A stretch of 64,000 nt of DNA, taken from contig JAAALK010000289.1 in assembly GCA_019279435.1 (NCBI GenBank), forward strand, positions 10,918,342-10,982,341, written 5' to 3'. A program made the position numbers and the translations under genes. The stretch is from Zizania palustris. Taxonomy: Eukaryota; Streptophyta; Magnoliopsida; Poales; Poaceae. The notes beneath the pieces are model-generated. The model had not been told where the DNA came from and did not search any database. It was given only the letters and a program-made list of their open reading frames with translations. Shown here one piece after another: positions 1-12,090 of this stretch (position 1 is its first letter; the number at the start of each line of letters is the position of its first letter).

Positions 1-80
1 GGTATGCCTTCGAAATGCTACCAGACGAGCCCCTAGCACCTCCTTCACTTTTGGCTTACTCCTTGCTTCTTCACGTGTAG

Positions 81-1036
81 ATAGTCGCATTGGCACAGGG
101 ATCACTGGTGTATCTCTCCGCTAAGCAGAGCCACCGCAAGTGCGATGCTTTGAAGCTCCGCGAACAAACCGAGGCTGCCGAGAAGATAGCCTAGGACCAT
201 GAGGTTGAGGCTGACCGGCTACGAGTGTTGGAGTGAGAGGTCACGGGCCTCCGCACCTAGGCCGCCAAAGCTGAAGAGCTCCGAGCTCAGGTCGTGGAGA
301 TGGATGCGCTTTGAGCTCGGGTGGCCGAAGTGGAAGGCCTCCGGGCTCAAGTTACTGAAATCGCCGTCCTCAATGCCCAAGTTGCCGAGGTGGATGAACT
401 TCGAGCCCGAGCCTCTGAAGCATACAAGCTCAAGGCTGAGGTCGACGCCTTTCGTGTCCAGGCCACTGAGATGGAGGCGCTCCGGGCGAAGGTCGCCGCC
501 GCGGAGATCTAGAAAATCCAAGGGCTCAAGCTCGAGTGAACCGTCGTGGACCTACTGGCCCGGAACAAAGCGGTGGCTGAGGCATTGGCCCAGGGCGAGA
601 AGACCGTGGCTGACACTGTGGTGTCCCTCCGGAGGATCTTGGAGCGCTACAGCACGCAGTGCGTAGCCTTCGACGTCGCTCGGGAGCCCCTCAGCTGCCG
701 GCTGAAGTTTATTCAGGCCGTCGTTCGGCAGATAAGCTCCATAGTGTCGAGGGACGGGGATGTGTCGGCGTGGGTGGCTTCCCTCGGTGTACTTCATCAG
801 CTGGAATCTTCCGGAGGCACCTTGCCTTCATCGTCGAGCTCACCTCCAGTCACCTTCAGGGGAGCCATCTCCTTTCCCTGACTCTAGCAGTCACACAAGC
901 CTGGAGGGCTCTCCAGACGACTTGGAGGGTGGAGGGCCCAGATGCTGTCAAGGCCTGGATAGACGAGGCCCTTCGATCAAGCCTTCCTCTGTCCTCTTCG
1001 AAGCCTCCAGTCGTTGCGCCCCTCCCAGACCCGAAG
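81..1036 (+). pseudogene. Accessory antisense gene of Tat A, coiled-coil exon (equivalent to exon 4 of Tat B)
   Basis: This lies on the strand opposite Tat A gag-pol. It matches in position and style the coiled-coil exon of Tat B (33796-34623). A splice acceptor AG is at 79-80 and a donor GT at 1037-1038. The translation is a long heptad-like series of short Leu/Ala/Glu/Arg units (LRAQV, LNAQV, LRARA), then a globular tail ending in W(R/T)xE..AxKAWIDEA, which matches Tat B. Stops and frameshifts break the frame, for example near 195, 312, 512 and 537, so it is a pseudogene. The function is unknown; a coiled coil suggests self-association. The window starts just upstream, probably inside the preceding intron. 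Confidence 0.65.
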
Positions 1037-1136
1037 GTGTAGTTCCCTTAGGGCCTTAGTATCACAACTCCTGTAATAGATAGAAACTTTGGCAGTTCAT
1101 TTAATAAAGGGAGGTTGTCTTCTGGAAATCATCTAG

Positions 1137-1589
1137 GGTATCTATGACACTCATGATTCTGACGTCAAGATACTTGACGGGAGCAAGGCCCTTTGGCACC
1201 AATGGGCCATCTTCGAGGCCCTTAGGGCCGATCGTCCTGCATGCTTCAACGTTCCTCGAGATGATGACATGCATGTTATCCCCGAGGTCCTTCACGAGGT
1301 CTTGGGTTTTATCAAGGAGGAAGAGGAAAGGACATGTGCTCCATCTTCGTCGTCTGAGCCGATGAATTGGTCTGATGTGGAAACTGACCCTGACGAATCA
1401 GGGCTCGGAGACCACGGCTTGCGCAGCTGGGCACAGCTTCAAGAAGAACAGAAGGTTTTTCGAGCTCAAAAGGAGGAGAAGAAGCAGAAGAAGAAAGAGA
1501 AGAAGGAGTCCATTCACGTAGTTCTAGGGGCGCGGACCAGAGAGAGTGCGAGGGGCCCAGGCAACCTTCAAGACCGCAAAGGCTTCTGA
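1137..1589 (+). pseudogene. Accessory antisense gene of Tat A, last exon (equivalent to exon 5 of Tat B)
   Basis: The frame is open from the acceptor AG (1135-1136) to the TGA stop at 1587-1589, about 150 codons. It aligns with the last exon of Tat B (33228-33707): a short acidic start, a RPxxxxPRDD segment, E(V)(I/L)x(E/D)VL.(Y/F)IKEEE, a Ser/Glu stretch before (N)WS(D/E), WAQLQEEQK.FRAxK, and a very basic tail of Lys/Arg that looks like a nuclear-localisation signal. The intron before it (1037-1136, 100 bp, GT-AG) leaves this frame starting on a codon boundary. This exon is intact even though the upstream exon is broken. No function can be assigned. Confidence 0.6.
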
Positions 1590-1829
1590 TTCTTGCTTGG
1601 CTTAGACGACGAGTTCTCTTAGCTTTACTTTTCAGTTCGACCTTGTAACAGCTATCAACTACGTCCTGTGTAACCTATGAAATCTTGCTCACGCCCTCGA
1701 TCGATCCCGATTGCTTCCTTGCCCACTCCTTCCTCCCCCTCTTTGTGGGTAGATGACTTGGCGGCTAGACGCAATGCATTAGGACCTAAGATCAGGAGTC
1801 AGAATACCACACTTGAACACGGGGCACTC

Positions 1830-2205
1830 TGGGCCAGGTGCTTGGAACCCAATCGCTGGGCGCCTCGAACCGAAACTCGGAACCCAAACGATGGTGCTTC
1901 GAGCCGGAGCTCGGAACCTGGAGGTAGGGTGCATCGAGCCAGGGCATAGAACCTGAAATGGGGTGCTTCGAGCTGAAGCTCGGAACCCTGAGGTAGGGTG
2001 CTTAGAGCCGGAGCTCAGAACCCAAAATGGGGTGCGTCGAGCTGGAGCTCGGAACCCTGAGGTAGGGTGCTTCAAGCTGGAGCTCGAAACCCAAAATGGG
2101 GTGCTTCGAGCTGGAGCTCGGAACCCTTAGGTAGGATGCTTTGGGCTGGAGCTCAGAACCTACAATGGGGTGCTTCGAGCCGGAGCTCGGAACCCTTCGA
2201 GTCTA
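1830..2205. repeat. Tandem repeats, ~33 bp units in ~66 bp pairs, Tat A 3' non-coding region
   Basis: About ten imperfect copies of a ~33 bp unit built on GTGCTTCGAGCYGGAGCTCG and GAACCC. Two spacer types alternate, one with GAGGTAGG and one with AAATGGGG, so the higher-order period is about 66 bp. The array sits between the end of pol and the antisense accessory gene, the same place as the unrelated ~60 bp array of Tat B. Tat-lineage elements are known for hypervariable tandem repeats in this region. Confidence 0.85.
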
Positions 2206-2326
2206 CTAGGATTACGCTTAATACCATAGTGCGTCCACTTCAGTAGAAAGTTTCGCCGGATTTTATTATTGAAACTGAGAAATCGAGTATAGCGAAAAGT
2301 GAAAAGGCGAAATGTATTACATCGAA

Positions 2327-5300
2327 TTACGCAAAATAGCACTTCAGATGCTCCGCATGCCAAGTGTGCTTCAGATCTTTGTCTTCAAGGGTAGCCAGAC
2401 GGTAGGACCCTGGTCGTCTAGAGCCAACGACGATGTATGGACCTTCCCACTTATTGCCCAGCTTCGTGGGGGCGACAGCCGCTCGGAGGACGAGATGCCC
2501 TAGCTGGAACTCGCTTTGCTTCACTTTGGGGTCGTACCATGCTTTCATCTGTTGTTGATACTTGGAAAGGTTGGCGATGACTTGGAGCCTTGATCGTATT
2601 CTGGAGTTGTGACCCACAGGGAGCCAACCCGGAGCTCCGTCGGCGTCATTGCTTCGTCCCCCGAACAACATCAAGAAGGGGATGAATCTGTTTGCTTGGG
2701 AAGGGGTGGTCCGAATAGACCACAAAATCATGGGCAACTCTTCGGGCCATAGGCCCTTAGCCAAACCCACGATACGCTTGTTGAGGCCGGAAAGTATATG
2801 CCCCTTAGATCATTCAATGGCTCTGTTAGACTACGGATGTCGGATGACTGCGAAGCATAGCTGTACTCCAAGCTCGTCGCAAAACGCCTTGAAATTACTT
2901 GCATCAAACTGAGTACCATTATCAAACGTGAGCTGCTTGGGCACTCCGAATCGGCAGACGATGTTTTGCCAAAAGAACTTCTGAATGCTTCGGGAGGTGA
3001 TGGCGGTCAGCGGCTTGGCTTCAACCCACTTAGAGAAATACTCAACGGTGATGACGGCAAAGCACAGGTTGCCCTTAGCCTTGGGAAACGGACCGATGAG
3101 GTCCATCCCCATCGAGCTAGAGGCCAAATAGGCACGATGATTTGTAGGGCGGTGGGAGGCTATGGCTCCGCCACCCCATCCATTGGAACCCTTGACAGGT
3201 GCACACCAGATCTTCAGCATCAGCGATAATAGTGGGCCAATACACACCCTGATGGAGAGTTTTCTCAGTGAGGGCCCGAGGGGCTAGATGGCTACCACAC
3301 AAGCCTTCATGAATCTCTCAAAGCACCTGCTTCCCGTCGGTACGAGAAATGCACCAGAGTGGCGGGAAATAGACACCCAACTTGTAGAGTACTTCGTTAA
3401 TGACCTGATAAGATCTCGCGTGGAGCTGAAGTCGCGCAAGCTTAGTACAAAGCCTAGTTTCCACTTTGCCTTGAAGGAGCTGCAGGATGGGCTCTCGCCA
3501 ATCACCGTCAATCGTACAAAGGATCTCGACTAGTTTCGAGGACGCCAGAGGATCGGTTGAAACTTGGGTCGGGGTGCTCTCTCAGAGAGATGCAGATGGC
3601 TTGGTGAGCTCCTCGAAGAAAGCAGTGGGGGGAAGGGCTTGACCGCCTGTGCTGGCTTTAGCGAGGATATCAGCCTGTCAATTCTCGCTTCTTGGAATGC
3701 TTTGGACAGAAATTCCTTTAAAAGTTGTCTCGAGCTTCCGAACGACCTCGAGGTATGCGGCGAGATCCGGGTGCCAAGCTTGAAAACTCTTGTCCATGTG
3801 CTTGGCCACAACTTGAGAGTCAGTCTTGACGATCACTCTAGCAGCCCCGAGCGCATGCGCCTTGCGGAGGCCCAGCAGCACCCCCTCGTACTCAACAATG
3901 TTATTTGTGCTTTAAAATTCAACCGAATGGAGTACAATGCTTGTTGTTCTGAGGGAGAAACAATCACTGCCCCTGCGCCTACTCTAGAGGCTTGGTAAGC
4001 ACCGTCTAAATAAATAGTCCACACCCCTTCGCTAGCATCGTTAGGGGCATGGTCGGCTGCCGGTGTCCATTCGACGACAAAATCTGTAAGGATCTGAGAC
4101 TTAATGGCAGTCTAGGCCACAAAAGTGATGCCGAACGGAGCAAGTTCTACTGCCCACTTGCCAATTCGTCTAGTAGCATCCTTATTCCGGAACATGTCAC
4201 CTAGAGGGTAAGCGGTTGGGATGACTATGTCGTGGGCCAGAAAGTAGTGCTGAAGCTTCCGAGAGGCCATGACGAGGGCGTATGCTACTTTCTCGAGCTC
4301 GATGTACCGAGTCTTTGCTCCGGAGAGGGCTTCGGACACAAAGTACACTGGGCGCTGAATCAGCTTCCCACCAGCTTCTTCTTCCTAAATTAACGCCACG
4401 CTCGCCGCACAGCCCGTGACGGCGAGATAGACGAGAAGGGGATCGCCACTCCGGGGTGTAGCGAGGGTAATAAGGTTGATGATGTATTCCTTTATGCTAT
4501 CGAAGCAATCTTGACATTCGGGAGTCCATTCGAAGTCCCTAGATCCCCGCAGCGCCATGAATATAGGTAGACTTCGCTCAGCTGACCTTGCTAGGAAGCG
4601 GTTGAGAGCCGCGAGGCGCCCGACCAACTTCTGGGCCTGCTTCAAGTTCTAGTGAGGGGCCATGTTCTGCAGCGCGCTGACTTTGGTTGGACTGGCTTCG
4701 ATACCCCGACTGGAAACTAGATAACTGAGCAGCTTCCCAACCCGAGCTCTGAAGACGCACTTCTCCAGGTTAAGGTGGATCCCGCACCTCCGGAGGCTTT
4801 CAAACGTTCCCGCTATATCCGAGCTATGACAGTTTTTATCTGTACTTTGAATGACGATATCATCCATGTAAGCTTTGATATTACGAACGATCTGGTGGCT
4901 CAGGGCTTTGGATATCATCCTGGAGAAGGTGGCCCCAGTGTTCCAGAGGCTGAAAGGCATCCGGACATAGCAGAATACTCCCGAGAGGGTAACGAAGCTT
5001 GTCTTGACTTGATCTTCCTACTTCAGCCAAATCTGATGATAACCGGAGTATGCATCGAGGAAGCTGAGAAGCTCCGAACCCACCATGGAGTCAACCAATT
5101 GGTCTATGCGAGGCATGGGGTAGGGGTCACGGGGGCAAGCTTTATTCAAAGATGTGAAATCGATACACATGCAACATTTTCCAGATGTTTTCTTCTGGAT
5201 GAACACAGGGTTTGACAACCACTTTGTATGACTGACTTCCCGAATGACCCCAGCTCTGAGCAGCTTTTCCACCTCAGTCTTGGCGAGATCAGCTCGTTTG

Positions 5301-7739
5301 AAGGACAACTTGCAGAGCCCCTGGCGCACTAGGAGAGCCTTCGGGTTGACCGCTAGGGAGTGCTCGATGATGGAGAGGTTGATGCCCGATATGTCTTCCT
5401 CGGACCACACAAAGATGTCCAGGTTGCTTCGGACGACTTCTTCGAGCTGCTTTAACACTTCTGGCTCCAAGCCTCCTCCGGACTGGATAGGATACTCCCT
5501 CCCATCTTGGATCAGGATCCTTGTGACGACCACCCCCTCCGGATGAGGATTAGTAGTGGGTCCTTTGGGGGGCGCGTCGCAGAGCAGGGGGACGTCGCTG
5601 ACGCTGGGAAGTTCAACTTCCTTCGAGCTCCCTCAAATGCTGTGGACTTGCCTCGGCTCGAAAGGCACCGAGTAACCGTACTTCACTCGCCGAGCCACGG
5701 CCTGATCACCCACGACCGATAGCACCCCTCCAGGGGTTGGCATCTTGAGGCACAAATAGTTGTGGTGTGTTATGGCCACGAAGCGGTTGAGTATCCCCCT
5801 TCCGAAGATGGCATTGTAGGCGTACGGGGCGTCGACTTCGTTGAAGATGAATTCTTCGCTGCGGGACAGGGGAGCTTCTCCGAAGGTCACCTCCAGCCCA
5901 ATCTGACCGAGGGCATCGGGGGGTGGTCCTGCGAAACCCTGGAGCAGCCGAGAAGCCAGCAACAGGTGCTTCCGAGAGAGACATAGCTGATCGAAGGCCT
6001 ACACGAAAATGATGTCACCAGAACTTCCCCCGTCAAAAAGAATGCGACGCACCTCAACACCAGCAATATCTATCGAGATGATGAGGGGATCAACGTGTGG
6101 GAATTTGATGCCGGCAACATCATCGGCGGTGAAAGAGATGGGGACATGGGACCACTCAGGAAGCGTGGCGAAGCTAGAAGTATCGATATGCCCGACTTCC
6201 CATACATAATCCCTTCGCTGCCGCTTCGACATAACCCCCAGAGCTCCACCTCCGGAAATGGGCAGAACCACCCGCTTCCCTTGGTCTGCCCCATCATTGA
6301 GTTTGGGAGCTGGGAACCTACCAACTTCCGGAGTAAGCCCCAAAGCTCTTGGCTCGTCACGGCACCCGACCACCTGGATGGAGTCGGCGTGGGATATCAG
6401 AGGCACTTTATCGGAAGAGCCACGACTGGAGCTTCGCTCGAGGTAGTCGTTCCGGAGGGTGAGGATGGTACGGCATGAGTCGGTGTCGTGGCTCCGATTC
6501 TCGCCATGAACACTACAAATTGAAGGTTGCTCCCCCGGAAGCGTCCTTGCATGAATTCTAGCTCTAGTCGGACACCCTCCACCCGCGATATGCTGATGCT
6601 TGGTGGGGCCCCTCGCCGGGAATCCCGATGGCGAAGATCCAGAGCAGGGCCGGAGGGTACTTCGTACACCTTGACAATCGGAGCCCGGATGGGGGCGATC
6701 ATCGCCTGACGACGCAGCCGGCCTTCCTCGGACCAAGTGTACTCCTCGAAGTGTGTCATGAGCTGGGCCACCGAATATATTGGCTTCCGGTGGAGCTTGT
6801 CGAGGAGGCCCGGGTTGGTGACACCCTCCTGGGCAGCATCGATGACGGAGGAGGCTGACAACCCCTTGATCTGCGCTTTGGTGTGTGCGAAGCGCTGTGA
6901 ATACTATCGCAACTTCTCTTCGGGCTGCTGCTTTACTTGAAAAAGACTCCTGGTGGACATCGGGGCCATGAAGGTCCCCTAAAAGTTATTGATGAACTTT
7001 TTCTTCAGCTGGTCCCATGACCTGATGGTCCCTGGCCTCAACGACCAGAACCATCGGAGAGCAATCCCCTCGAGAGCCAAAGGAAAACACTTAGCCATGG
7101 TATCCCGGCTTCCCCCACAAGCTTCTATCTCCAAGGCGTACGAGCGAGAAAACTCTAGAGGGTCAGGCTCCCCAGAGTACTTTGGGAGCTTCGCGACACG
7201 GAACTTCGAGTCGAATCGCACCCTTTGCAGCTCGGGGTGCAACGGAGACTCCTCATCGTAGGATGCATTCTCCTCCTCCTCTTGATCTTCATCATCACTT
7301 AATGCGATGGTTGCGACCCCCAGCGCCCTGGAGGGCTCGGGGGGGGGGGGGGGTTGAAGCGAAGCCTCCTGGCGCCATTGGGTCAACTCGGCCTTCAACC
7401 TTGCATTTTCAGCAGCTAGGGCATCGGCTTGGCTCCCGCTACCTCCGGAGGCTGTCTCCGGGTCCTGCGAGCGGACGCAGTCGGTTCGGAGGGCTATGGC
7501 TGGGGGCCGCCTGGTTGATGTAGCCCAAAGAGCCCCTCCTGAGACACCGGGGGCTTTGCCGAGGCTGGCCCCATTGAGCCGGTGGGATCCCACACCTTCG
7601 GCGCCTGTCCTAGGGCCTGGCTTGGCCCCATGCTTGGCACGAGGAGGGTGATGATGGGGGGAGCTACAGGAGGATCGGGTCCAACGGTTGGGATGGGCCC
7701 TGTTCCGGCGGTGCGGGTTGATCTCCGGACGGGGGCCAT
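2327..7739 (-). pseudogene. Tat A gag-pol, decayed
   Basis: Gag-pol homologous to the intact Tat B polyprotein, read from an ATG at 7739 (start MAPVRRS, as MPPKRSA in Tat B) to a stop after HAEHLKCYFA near 2327. In order: gag with a capsid-like segment (7590-6980, MAKCFPLALEGIALRWFWS); a protease with DGGSSGDIIF near 6010; RT near 5500-4700 with AYMDDIVI at ~4860; the first RNase H near 4550-4110; the archaeal-type RNase H near 4020-3680; and integrase near 3250-2700 with the zinc-binding part, GMDLIGPFP and FDNGTQFD. The frame is broken at least a dozen times by stops and small indels, so no full product is possible. Confidence 0.88.
7339..7353. repeat. Run of 15 G
   Basis: An unbroken run of about 15 G lies inside the Tat A gag remnant and reads as a proline run on the minus strand. 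Homopolymers of this length slip readily in replication and in sequencing, so the exact length is uncertain. Confidence 0.8.
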
Positions 7740-7811
7740 GCTCGCACCCTTCCAGCCCGACATGTTTATTCTTGGGTGGATGTAGAGGATGCTAGCTTCT
7801 TCGACTAGGAT

Positions 7812-7828
7812 CCCCACGGACGGCGCCA
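7812..7828 (-). other. Tat A primer-binding site
   Basis: On the minus strand TGGCGCCGTCCGTGGGG starts two bases after the LTR end. It is identical over these bases to the site next to the Tat B 5' LTR. It should pair with the 3' end of a host tRNA to prime minus-strand DNA synthesis. I cannot confirm which tRNA. Confidence 0.75.
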
Positions 7829-7830
7829 TC

Positions 7831-8421
7831 TGTTGGCATAGCGGACTAGACCAACAGGTTTATGAAAGTATATGGAATGAGAAGCTTAGATCAGAGTGTA
7901 TTCTTGGATCAAGTGTTTTGTCCCTTACAACCTAGGGAGGGGGAGTATTTATAGGGGATCCCTACAAGGGGTTCGATACTTCAAAATCTCTCTGACAGTA
8001 GTACTACCTGACATAGCCTTCAAGTATAGACAAGAATTGCAGCCCTACAATACAGACAAGAAGTGCAGCCCTGACAATGTATCAACCGCTCCAAGCGTGG
8101 CAGCGGCACCAGATGCTGTGCAGATGATCGCGATCCTATCGCCAGACCATCCTGACCAAACTAGTCCCGGTCTTCTATCTTGGTGTTGGACCCTTCGCAC
8201 CTTCTAGAGATAGGGCTCCAGCCTCCTGTCGGCTTCGCAACATCGAGGCCACGGTCCTCTGAGCTTCGGGTCCTCCGAACTCCTTCGGAGGGGAGCAGTC
8301 GGACTCCGTACCATCCTGAGGTCGACGCCTTGCCAACTTCCAGCTTGCGAAGTCCTTCCTTCGAATCAGCGCTCCACATCCCCCGCGCTCCTAAACTCCA
8401 TCGGGATTATCTCCCCCAACA
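7831..8421 (-). repeat. Tat A 5' LTR (591 bp)
   Basis: On the minus strand the LTR starts TGTTGGGGGAGATAAT and ends ATGCCAACA, next to the primer-binding site. A TATA box (CTATAAATAC on the minus strand) is at 7945-7954. The outer boundary is exact because Sirevirus gag coding sequence resumes at 8422. Only this one LTR of the element is in the window. Confidence 0.85.
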
Positions 8422-10850
8422 CTATACTTATTGGAAGACTCACATGCGAGCCTATCTCACGAGCCAGAGCTCGGACATTTGGGACGTTTGTGTTCATGCT
8501 ACTTTTACCATACTGCCTGTTGCTGAGCGTACATCCCCCGAGATAATCGCCCAGCATCAGAACAACAACAAAGCGGTGAACATTTTGTTTTCTCGTTTAG
8601 GTCCCACTGAGTTTGAGCATGTGAGCCATCTCAGCACTACTAGAGAGATCTGGGCTATCCTCTAGGCACACCATGAGGGGACAGCCTAGGTTAAGGCTCG
8701 GCTCTATTAGACCTACCAGTGTGAATATGAAAATTTCACACAGAAGCCGGGTGAATCTATTGAAGCCTTGTTTGGTCATTTTCAATCAATCATAAACAAG
8801 CTTCGGGCCAACAAGGCCGAGGGAGTTCAGCTGGTCTCAGATCATGAGCAAGCGCTCAAGGTTCTTCATACCTTGGACCCTAAGATCTGGGAGATCAAGG
8901 TATCCTCTATCATTGAGAGCACCTCTTATGATACCTTGACAATTTCAGAGCTGTTTAGCAAGCTCAAGGCCACAGAGGTTGATATCCAGTTGAGATCAAA
9001 TCTCACTGGCTCTAGATCAAAAACCCCGGCCCTTGCGACACCTTCTGCTGACTCCTCTTCTGTGAGCTATGCTGGGTTCTCCTTGATGTCTATCAGTGAG
9101 GACCATCTTGAGTCACTAGGAGATGATGATCTGTGTTTGTTTAACAACCGGGTGCGTCGTGTCTATGATAAGCGAATGTTCAAAATACACGGCACAAAAA
9201 CTAGATGCTTTGAGTGTGGTGATCCAGGTCATTTCATCGCCGACTGCCCCAAGCACAATGGTCACAAGAAGGGTACCAGTGGTGGCTCCTACGACTCTGA
9301 CAAGCACGACAGCTCCACGTTCACCAAGGGCAAGCCCAATACAAGATTCTTCTGAAAGGCCCTGAAGGACTACCGGTGTGAGAACAAGAAGCGAGACAAG
9401 GCCTTCTTCGCCGAGATGAAGAGAAGCTACTCCAAGTGGTCTTTGTCTTCTTCCTCTTCATCAAACTCAAGCAATGAGGAGATCGTGATTAGGAAGGTGA
9501 AGGATAAGAATGATCCGGCGGGCCTCTACTTCATGGTCTTCGGGGACAAGCCGAAGAGCCGCTGACATCACCACCAAAGATCCCGCAAGAGCTTCTGCTC
9601 AATGGCTCTTGGGGATAAGGAAGAGAAGGGCTCCCCCGACAACTCCGACGACGACAACGATGAGAAGGTATCCTCCTATGAACAGGAAGTCGTTGATTTA
9701 CTTGAAGAGAACCGTCAGGAGTTGAGGTATCGGGAGAAACTGCTTAGAGGGGCTAAGAAGAGGATAGATGAGCTTGAGAGTGAGCTTGCCATGGCTAACG
9801 ATAGGATTGAGAGTCTATCTTCTTCCCCTTGCTTGGGTGGTAGCAGTGAGTGCCCTAACTACAAGGTGTTGTTGTGTGACCTGACGACTCTGAAGTCCAG
9901 GTACACAGAGAGGGTAGATGAGAGGGACGCTTTGGCCACTGAGCTTGAGAGCGCTCAGCTGGAGGTGAAAGATGCTCATGCCACTGTCATCATGCTCTAT
10001 GTAGACTGCCCATCCCATCTAGATAGTTTAGCTGAGCTGAAAGCCAAGGGTGATGAGCAGTTGGGTAAGTTGGAGAGAGTTAGAGCTGAACTGGAGCAGA
10101 CTAGGCTAGAGCTTGAGACACTGTCAGTTCCACCCACTGTTTGTGTGAATTGCTTGTCTCTTAGATTGGAATTGATCAAGCTGAAAGCTGAGAAGTCTGT
10201 CCAAGTCGATAGAGAGTGTGAGATCTGCTTGTCTCAGGTGGAGGTACTAGCTTCCTTGAGAGAGGAGCTAGCTGATGCTCAAAATGAGAATTTTTACCTC
10301 CGTCAGATCCTGAGTTGGGTGAGTGCCAGAGAGCCACAACTTGGCATGATGATCTAGCAGTTTAAGAGGCAGGATGGGTTTGGGGTAGGTTACACCTATA
10401 CCAAGGCTGATTTTGAGAGTGCCATTAGCCATGCAGTGGAGTGGAGTAAGATGACTCCTGAATAGAGATATCCCAAGACTCACTCCACTGAGTCTTTCTA
10501 GGCTAGTCAGCCCAAGGATAGAGTGTTCCAAGAACAACCTAAAGCTCCACCCAAGAAGCCCATCTGGGTCCCAAAGCCCAAACATCTCCACACTTCTCTA
10601 GACTCTCTACCTGGACCCTCTCACACCAAAGAGTCTACACCCAACACCACCAAGCCCAAGAACCCCAAGCCTCAACCACATCCAAGAAGCCTACCTACCA
10701 TTGTGAGTACTGTCAGAGAGACGTGCATCTTGAGGAGTTTTGCTTTAGGAGGAAGTAGGTTGAGAGAGCCGAGAGAGCTCGAGGTGGGCAGGAGCAGTTA
10801 TACCAGCAGGGTGGTAGACAGAGAGTCCCTCAATGTGGGGAGAGGCTAGA
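8422..10850 (+). pseudogene. Sire A gag, decayed
   Basis: A gag lacking its N-terminus. It begins with YWKTHMRAYL, the conserved copia gag start also seen in Sire D (FAYWKVCMEAYL). It continues through a zinc knuckle CFECGDPGHFIADC near 9206-9247 and an acidic Ser/Asp stretch. A coiled-coil part (9602-10357) is still one open frame of about 250 codons. It ends with a Lys/Pro-rich tail and a remnant second zinc finger (CEYCQ...) near 10700. Stops lie near 8663, 9352, 9563, 10355 and 10463. In Sireviruses the gag coiled coil is reported to bind dynein light chain LC8. The product here is not functional. Confidence 0.82.
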
Positions 10851-10924
10851 GGCCAGGCAACATCGTGTAGGTGGTGGTAGAGGAGACAGCTTTCATGCCC
10901 GTGCTCTGGAGGGTGGAAGAGGAG

Positions 10925-12090
10925 GAGGTCTATGTTAGGCAGCCCCCCGGTTTTGAGAACCCTAAGTTTCCTCGACATGTTTTTAAGCTGAAAAAAGCTT
11001 GATAAGGTCTGAAGCAAGCCCCCAGGGCTTGGTATGACCGGTTGAAGCAGTTTTTGTTGGGAAAGGGCTTTTTGATGGGTTTTGTGGACAAAACTCTTTT
11101 CTTGCTCAGAGATGGCTCAGACTTCTTGATTGCTCAGATTTACGTGGATGATATTATTTTTGGTTGTTCTACTGATGCGCTTGTGTCCAAGTTTTCTGAG
11201 CATATGCACGGTGAGTTTGAGATGAGCCTCATGGGTGAGCTCAAGTATTTCCAGATCAAGTAGACTAAGGATGGCATCTTCATCCACCAGAGTAAGTACA
11301 TGTGGGACATGTTGAAGAAATTTGATTTTGGTGGAGAGCTGAAGCCTCAGATGACCCCAATGGGTATCTGGGGGCTTGGACAAGGATGAGAGTGGCGTCA
11401 AGGTAAATGAGAGAGAGTATCGAGGGATGATCGTATCGCTGCTGTACTTGACGGCAATGAGGCCAGACATTCAGTTTGCCGTGAGACTGTGCGCGCGCTT
11501 CCAGTCTTCACCATGCGTGTCTCATCGGCAGTCTATCAAGTGCATTTTCAGGAACCTTACCTATGTGCCTGATCTAGGTCTTTTTTATTTAGCATCATCG
11601 TCTCTTGATTTATTTGGCTTTTCCGATGGTGATTTTGATGGGTGCCGGTTAGATCACAAGTCGACTTCTGGTACTTGCTAGTTTCTTGGTTCTTCGCTTG
11701 TCTCTTGGTCTTCTCGAAAGCAGTCTGGAGTTGCACTTTCTACCATAGAGGCTGAGTATGTAGCTGCTGCTAGCTGCTGCTCATAGTTGGTTTGGATGAT
11801 TTCCACATTGAGAGATTTTGGGTTGTTCTTCCCTGCCAGAGTACCTTTGTTCTGTGACAGTACCAGCGCGATTAGTGTAGGGAAAAACCCATGTCTTCAT
11901 TCAAAAACCAAACATATTGATGTGTGCTTTATCTTTCTGAGGGATCAATATGAGAAAGGTGTCATTGACCTTGTTCATGTTGCTACCCATCATTAGTTGG
12001 CTGACATTTTAACCAAACCCCAAGATCAGTCTACTTTTGAGCGTTTACAAGGGGATTTGGGAGATGTGTATCCTTTTAGGATATTTTGAG
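10925..12090 (+). pseudogene. Sire A pol remnant: RT C-terminal half and RNase H
   Basis: The remnant starts at [10 protein letters not shown] within RT and continues through [12 protein letters not shown], the catalytic YVDDIIFG (~11140), YLTAMRPDIQFAV, and the RNase H segment (STSGTC..FLGSSLVSWSSRKQS, then EAEYVAAASCCS). It ends with TKHIDVCF and LADILTKP. Stops near 11001, 11260, 11680 and 11995 and a frameshift near 11370 break it. Upstream protease, integrase and RT fingers are absent, so the coding joint at about 10925 is a deletion of roughly 2 kb judged against Sire D. Confidence 0.85.

Larger units (their letters stand above)
1..8421 (-). mobile_element. Tat A: decayed Ty3/gypsy Tat-lineage retrotransposon, minus strand, cut by window edge
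   Basis: Read on the minus strand, the order is LTR (7831-8421), primer-binding site (7812-7828), gag-pol remnant (7739 down to 2327), tandem repeats, then an accessory gene on the opposite strand (plus strand, up to 1589). This is the order of Tat B further on. The 3' LTR would lie left of position 1. The pol carries a second, archaeal-type RNase H, a mark of the Tat lineage. The LTR ends exactly where Sirevirus gag coding sequence starts (8422), so Tat A inserted into Sire A. Many stops and frameshifts make it non-functional. Confidence 0.88.

Noticed and set aside
199..1042. Overlapping plus-strand ORFs of 155 and 127 codons
   Set aside because: Parts of these are alternative frames over the decayed coiled-coil exon; only the frame with heptad-like repeats matches Tat B.
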